DNA of 64,000 nucleotides from Siphonodentalium dalli (Eukaryota > Mollusca > Scaphopoda > Gadilida > Siphonodentaliidae), in contig CP136061.1 in NCBI GenBank assembly GCA_032622095.1, positions 175,113,692-175,177,691 of the forward strand, given 5' to 3'. Of this stretch, positions 58,061 through 64,000 are shown in pieces (position 1 is the stretch's first letter; every line of letters begins with the position of its first letter). Below the pieces are notes generated by a model. It did not search any database and was not told where the DNA came from. It was given only the letters and a program-made list of their open reading frames with translations. The translations under genes and the position numbers were made by a program.

Positions 58061-59664
58061 ATGGATACAGAGATCCACACAGTCACCCCAACTCGTAATA
58101 GGAACGATCTAGACCAAGAACATGTCCCATGTGCAGAAGGGATGTTATGTTACACCAGCGATATAGAGTTACGGGATATTTGTCTTATTGAGAAATCGGT
58201 ACCCCAACTGCCAGAAATATATATATATACAGCCGGTACCCCAACTGACCAGTATATAGGTTCAATATATATATTCATAATTAACTGAAAAATGGAAGTG
58301 GGGCTATTTCGAAAATATCTAGATAGTGGAGATAGCACAATTACAAGCTGATATATGAAGGTAAAATGGTGCAACCTGTTTCCAATCCGATATGGTGCAT
58401 ATACATTACTAAGAAATTGGACCCAAAATACATCTTAAAACAGTCATTTGCGGAATATAACAGCTGGTTGCCATGGATACAGAGATCCACATAGTCACCC
58501 CAACTCGTAATAGGAACGATCTAGACCAAGAACATGTCCCATGTGCAGAAGGGATGTTATGTTACACAAGCGATATAGATTAACGGGATATTTGTCTTAT
58601 TGAGTAATCGGTACCCCAACTGCCAGAAATATATATATATACAGCCGGTACCCCAACTGACCAGTATATAGGTTCAATATATATCATAATTAACTGAAAA
58701 ATGGAAGTGGGGCTATTCCGAAAATATCTAGATAGTGGAGATAGCACAATTACAAGCTGATATATGAAGGTAAAATGGTGCAACCTGTTTCCAATCCGAA
58801 ATGGTGCATATACATTATGTTGGTGGCCATGAATGGCAAAAATGGTCAAATTTGAGAAAATTTGGTAATAAAGGTGACAAAATTAATCACGGTCACCATA
58901 TCGGAGAGCTCAATCACGCGTTATTCAGTAACCACCACAAATAATTGCGTAATTTAACGCTAAATGGTGGAGCTTGTTGGCTTAATATATGTGGTTTTTT
59001 CCAGAATTACTAAGAAATTGGACTCAAAATACATCTTAAAACAGTCATTTGCGGAATATAACAGCTGGTTGCCATGGATACAGAGATCCACATAGTCACC
59101 CCAACTCGTAATAGGAACGATCTAGACCAAGAACATGTCCCATGTGCAGAAGGGATGTTATGTTACACAAGCGATATAGATTAACGGGATATTTGTCTTA
59201 TTGAGTAATCGGTACCCCAACTGCCAGAAATATATATATATACAGCCGGTACCCCAACTGACCAGTATATAGGTTCAATATATATCATAATTAACTGAAA
59301 AATGGAAGTGGGACTATTCCGAAAATATCTAGATAGTGGAGATAGCACAATTACAAGCTGATATATGAAGGTAAAATGGTGCAACCTGTTTCCAATCCGA
59401 AATGGTGCATATACATTATGTTGGTGGCCATGAATGGCAAAAAATGGTAAAATTTGGTAATAAAGGTGACAAAATTAATCACGATCACCATATCGGAGAG
59501 CTCAATCATGCCCTATTCAGTAACCACCACAAATAATTGCGTAATTTTACGCTAAATGGTGGAACTTGTTGGCTATATATGTGTTTTTTTTCCAGAATTA
59601 CTAACAAATTGGACCCAAAATACATCTTAAAACAGTCATTTACAGAATATAACAGCTGGTTGCC
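58061..59664 (+). repeat. HOR block F(deleted)-D-E
   Basis: F is only 412 bases (58061-58472). The sequence jumps from GCATATACATTA to CTAAGAAATTGG, losing about 193 bases, with ATTA (58405-58408) present at both parental breakpoints. D at 58473 carries GGACTCAAAAT near 59022, shared with the D at 60270. Confidence 0.88.
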
Positions 59665-61462
59665 ATGGATACAGAGATCCACACAGTCACCCCAACTCGT
59701 AATAGGAACGATCTAGACCAAGAACATGTCCCATGTGCAGAAGGGATGTTATGATACACCAGCGATATAGAGTTACGGGATATTTGTCTTATTGAGAAAT
59801 CGGTACCCCAACTGCCAGAAATATATATATATACAGCCGGTACCCCAACTGACCAGTATATAGGTTCAATATATATATTCATAATTAACTGAAAAATGGA
59901 AGTGGGGCTATTTCGAAAATATCTAGATAGTGGAGATAGCACAATTACAAGCTGATATATGAAGGTAAAATGGTGCAACCTGTTTCCAATCCGATATGGT
60001 GCATATACATTATGTTGGTGGCCATGAATGGCAAAAAATGGTCAAATTTGAGAAAATTTGGTAATAAAGGTGACAAAATTAATCACGATCACCATATCGG
60101 AGAGCTCAATCACGCGTTATTCAGTAACCACCACAAATAATTGCGTAATTTAACGCTAAATGGTGGAGCTTGTTGGCTTAATATATGTGTTTTTTTCCAG
60201 AATTACTAAGAAATTGGACCCAAAATACATCTTAAAACAGTCATTTGCGGAATATAACAGCTGGTTGCCATGGATACAGAGATCCACATAGTCACCCCAA
60301 CTCGTAATAGGAACGATCTAGACCAAGAACATGTCCCATGTGCAGAAGGGATGTTATGTTACACAAGCGATATAGATTAACGGGATATTTGTCTTATTGA
60401 GTAATCGGTACCCCAACTGCCAGAAATATATATATATACAGCCGGTACCCCCAACTGACCAGTATATAGGTTCAATATATATCATAATTAACTGAAAAAT
60501 GGAAGTGGGGCTATTCCGAAAATATCTAGATAGTGGAGATAGCACAATTACAAGCTGATATATGAAGGTAAAATGGTGCAACCTGTTTCCAATCCGAAAT
60601 GGTGCATATACATTATGTTGGTGGCCATGAATGGCAAAAATGGTCAAATTTGAGAAAATTTGGTAATAAAGGTGACAAAATTAATCACGGTCACCATATC
60701 GGAGAGCTCAATCACGCGTTATTCAGTAACCACCACAAATAATTGCGTAATTTAACGCTAAATGGTGGAGCTTGTTGGCTTAATATATGTGGTTTTTTCC
60801 AGAATTACTAAGAAATTGGACTCAAAATACATCTTAAAACAGTCATTTGCGGAATATAACAGCTGGTTGCCATGGATACAGAGATCCACATAGTCACCCC
60901 AACTCGTAATAGGAACGATCTAGACCAAGAACATGTCCCATGTACAGAAGGGATGTTATGTTACACAAGCGATATAGATTAACGGGATATTTGTCTTATT
61001 GAGTAATCGGTACCCCAACTGCCAGAAATATATATATATACAGCCGGTACCCCAACTGACCAGTATATAGGTTCAATATATATCATAATTAACTGAAAAA
61101 TGGAAGTGGGACTATTCCGAAAATATCTAGATAGTGGAGATAGCACAATTACAAGCTGATATATGAAGGTAAAATGGTGCAACCTGTTTCCAATCCGAAA
61201 TGGTGCATATACATTATGTTGGTGGCCATGAATGGCAAAAAATGGTAAAATTTGGTAATAAAGGTGACAAAATTAATCACGATCACCATATCGGAGAGCT
61301 CAATCATGCCCTATTCAGTAACCACCACAAATAATTGCATAATTTTACGCTAAATGGTGGAACTTGTTGGCTATATATGTGTTTTTTTTCCAGAATTACT
61401 AACAAATTGGACCCAAAATACATCTTAAAACAGTCATTTACAGAATATAACAGCTGGTTGCC
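59665..61462 (+). repeat. HOR block F-D-E
   Basis: Monomers start at 59665, 60270 and 60872. D has an extra C in GGTACCCCCAACTG near 60443 and shares GGACTCAAAAT with the previous block's D. Confidence 0.85.
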
Positions 61463-64000
61463 ATGGATACAGAGATCCACACAGTCACCCCAACTCGTAA
61501 TAGGAACGATCTAGACCAAGAACATGTCCCATGTGCAGAAGGGATGTTATGTTACACCAGCGATATAGAGTTACGGGATATTTGTCTTATTGAGAAATCG
61601 GTACCCCAACTGCCAGAAATATATATATATACAGCCGGTACCCCAACTGACCAGTATATAGGTTCAATATATATATTCATAATTAACTGAAAAATGGAAG
61701 TGGGGCTATTTCGAAAATATCTAGATAGTGGAGATAGCACAATTACAAGCTGATATATGAAGGTAAAATGGTGCAACCTGTTTCCAATCCGATATGGTGC
61801 ATATACATTATGTTGGTGGCCATGAATGGCAAAAAATGGTCAAATTTGGTAATAAAGGTGACAAAATTAATCACGATCACCATATCGGAGAGCTCAATCA
61901 TGCCCTATTCAGTAAACACCACAAATAATTGCGTAATTTTACGCTAAATGGTGGAACTTGTTGGCTATATATGTGGTTTTTTTCCAGAATTACTAAGAAA
62001 TTGGACCCAAAATACATCTTAAAACAGTCATTTACAGAATATAACAGCTGGTTGCCATGGATACAGAGATCCACACAGTCACCCCAACTCGTAATAGGAA
62101 CGATCTAGACCAAGAACATGTCCCATGTGCAGAAGGGATGTTATGTTACACAAGCGATATAGATTAACGGGATATTTGTCTTATTGAGTAATCGGTACCC
62201 CAACTGCCAGAAATATATATATATACAGCCGGTACCCCAACTGACCAGTATATAGGTTCAATATATATATTCATAATTAACTGAAAAATGGAAGTGGGAC
62301 TATTCCGAAAATATCTAGATAGTGGAGATAGCACAATTACAAGCTGATATATGAAGTTAAAATGGTGCAACCTGTTTCCAATCCGAAATGGTGCATATAC
62401 ATTATGTTGGTGGCCATGAATGGCAAAAAATGGTAAAATTTGGTAATAAAGGTGACAAAATTAATCACGATCACCATATCGGAGAGCTCAATCATGCGTT
62501 ATTCAGTAACCACCACAAATAATTGCGTAATTTTACGCTAAATGGTGGAACTTGTTGGCTATATATGTGTTTTTTTTCCAGAATTACTAAGAAATTGGAC
62601 CCAAAATACATCTTAAAACAGTCATTTACAGAATATAACAGCTGGTTGCCATGGATACAGAGATCCACACAGTCACCCCAACTCGTAATAGGAACGATCT
62701 AGACCAAGAACATGTCCCATGTGCAGAAGGGATGTTATGTTACACCAGCGATATAGAGTTACGGGATATTTGTCTTATTGAGAAATCGGTACCCCAACTG
62801 CCAGAAATATATATATATACAGCCGGTACCCCAACTGACCAGTATATAGGTTCAATATATATATTAATAATTAACTGAAAAATGGAAGTGGGGCTATTTC
62901 GAAAATATCTAGATAGTGGAGATAGCACAATTACAAGCTGATATATGAAGGTAAAATGGTGCAACCTGTTTCCAATCCGAAATGGTGCATATACATTATG
63001 TTGGTGGCCATGAATGGCAAAAAATGGTCAAATTTGAGAAAATTTGGTAATAAAGGTGACAAAATTAATCACGATCACCATATCGGAGAGCTCAATCACG
63101 CGTTATTCAGTAACCACCACAAATAATTGCGTAATTTAACGCTAAATGGTGGAGCTTGTTGGCTTAATATATGTGTTTTTTTCCAGAATTACTAAGAAAT
63201 TGGACCCAAAATACATCTTAAAACAGTCATTTGCGGAATATAACAGCTGGTTGCCATGGATACAGAGATCCACATAGTCACCCCAACTCGTAATAGGAAC
63301 GATCTAGACCAAGAACATGTCCCATGTGCAGAAGGGATGTTATGTTACACAAGCGATATAGATTAACGGGATATTTGTCTTATTGAGTAATCGGTACCCC
63401 AACTGCCAGAAATATATATATATACAGCCGGTACCCCAACTGACCAGTATATAGGTTCAATATATATCATAATTAACTGAAAAATGGAAGTGGGGCTATT
63501 CCGAAAATATCTAGATAGTGGAGATAGCACAATTACAAGCTGATATATGAAGGTAAAATGGTGCAACCTGTTTCCAATCCGAAATGGTGCATATACATTA
63601 TGTTGGTGGCCATGAATGGCAAAAATGGTCAAATTTGAGAAAATTTGGTAATAAAGGTGACAAAATTAATCACGGTCACCATATCGGAGAGCTCAATCAC
63701 GCGTTATTCAGTAACCACCACAAATAATTGCGTAATTTAACGCTAAATGGTGGAGCTTGTTGGCTTAATATATGTGGTTTTTTCCAGAATTACTAAGAAA
63801 TTGGACCCAAAATACATCTTAAAACAGTCATTTGCGGAATATAACAGCTGGTTTCCATGGATACAGAGATCCACATAGTCACCCCAACTCGTAATAGGAA
63901 CGATCTAGACCAAGAACATGTCCCATGTGCAGAAGGGATGTTATGTTACACAAGCGATATAGATTAACGGGATATTTGTCTTATTGAGTAATCGGTACCC
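61463..64000 (+). repeat. HOR block A-B-C-D-E (E cut by window edge)
   Basis: Monomers start at 61463, 62057, 62651, 63256 and 63857. The array is still in full register at the last base. Confidence 0.88.

Larger units (their letters stand above)
30001..64000 (+). repeat. Satellite array, ~57 monomers of ~597 bp in higher-order repeats
   Basis: An uninterrupted head-to-tail array reaching the window edge. Taking the ATG of CCATGGATACAGAGATCC as unit start, units are 591 (E), 594 (A, B), 601 (D) or 605 (C, F, G) bases. Each contains CCCCAACTCGTAATAGG, two copies of GGTACCCCAACTG about 35 bases apart around a (TA)n tract, AAATATCTAGATAGTGGAGA, GGCCATGAATGGCAAAAA, CATATCGGAGAGCTCAATCA, the near-hairpin GCGTAATTTTACGC, and a T-run then CCAGAATTACTAA. 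Diagnostic positions sort monomers into types. A: CACAGTC, GATATGG, ATGCCC, GTAAACACC. B: GAAGTTAAAATGG, ATGCGTT. C: ATTAATAATT and GAGAAAATTT. D: ATATATCATAATT, CACGGTCACC. E: GGGACTATT, usually ACTAACAAATT. The order A-B-C-D-E makes a ~2,985 bp higher-order unit. A centromeric or heterochromatic location is possible but not shown. Confidence 0.97.

Noticed and set aside
30001-64000. CRISPR-like regular repeats
   Set aside because: Units of ~597 bp adjoin without unique spacers, and the setting is eukaryotic; this is a satellite.

Overview
The window looks like nuclear DNA of a marine invertebrate, most probably a bivalve mollusc. It is AT-rich, has no dense gene order, and is full of diverged 150-200 bp unit repeats that end in GACGGACGG runs and small hairpins, which I know as common in bivalve genomes. 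A truncated non-LTR retrotransposon and a tRNA-derived SINE also fit a metazoan genome. The species assignment is inference; no host gene with a recognisable product was found.

Layout. (1) 1-19428 is repeat-rich, gene-poor DNA. It holds clusters of one short word repeated on both strands (AAGTGTA at 241-620 and 11780-11960; TAGCTA at 10020-10640), several foldback/inverted-repeat elements, a GC-rich decayed coding-like segment with a poly(A)-like end (4540-5382), the 3' part of a dead LINE (6980-8396, minus strand), and a 1,122 bp TA-flanked terminal-inverted-repeat element (17269-18390). An uninterrupted relative of that element's target site is present in the same window. (2) 19429-29900 is a very large, almost identical inverted repeat: arms 19429-23927 and 25407-29900, spacer 23928-25406. 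Each arm carries one SINE and two more word clusters (ATCGGAGT and TCCCGATA). (3) 29901-30000 is a run of 100 N, an assembly gap. (4) 30001-64000 is one uninterrupted satellite array of about 57 monomers of 591-606 bp, cut by the gap on the left and by the window edge on the right.

The satellite is organised in higher-order repeats. Diagnostic variants sort the monomers into five main types, read A-B-C-D-E (about 2,985 bp), with a three-monomer derivative F-D-E (about 1,797 bp), where F is an A/C chimera, and an eight-monomer block A-B-C-G-E-C-D-E of 4,786 bp present twice back to back. Chimeric monomers, one 193 bp deletion with 4 bp microhomology, and private variants shared by particular blocks record unequal exchange.

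The only strongly supported protein remnant is the LINE reverse-transcriptase C-terminal part (7203-8387, minus), whose catalytic FADD box is broken. No functional genes working together can be described. The interest lies in genome architecture: the higher-order satellite, the adjoining giant palindrome, and the short-word clusters.
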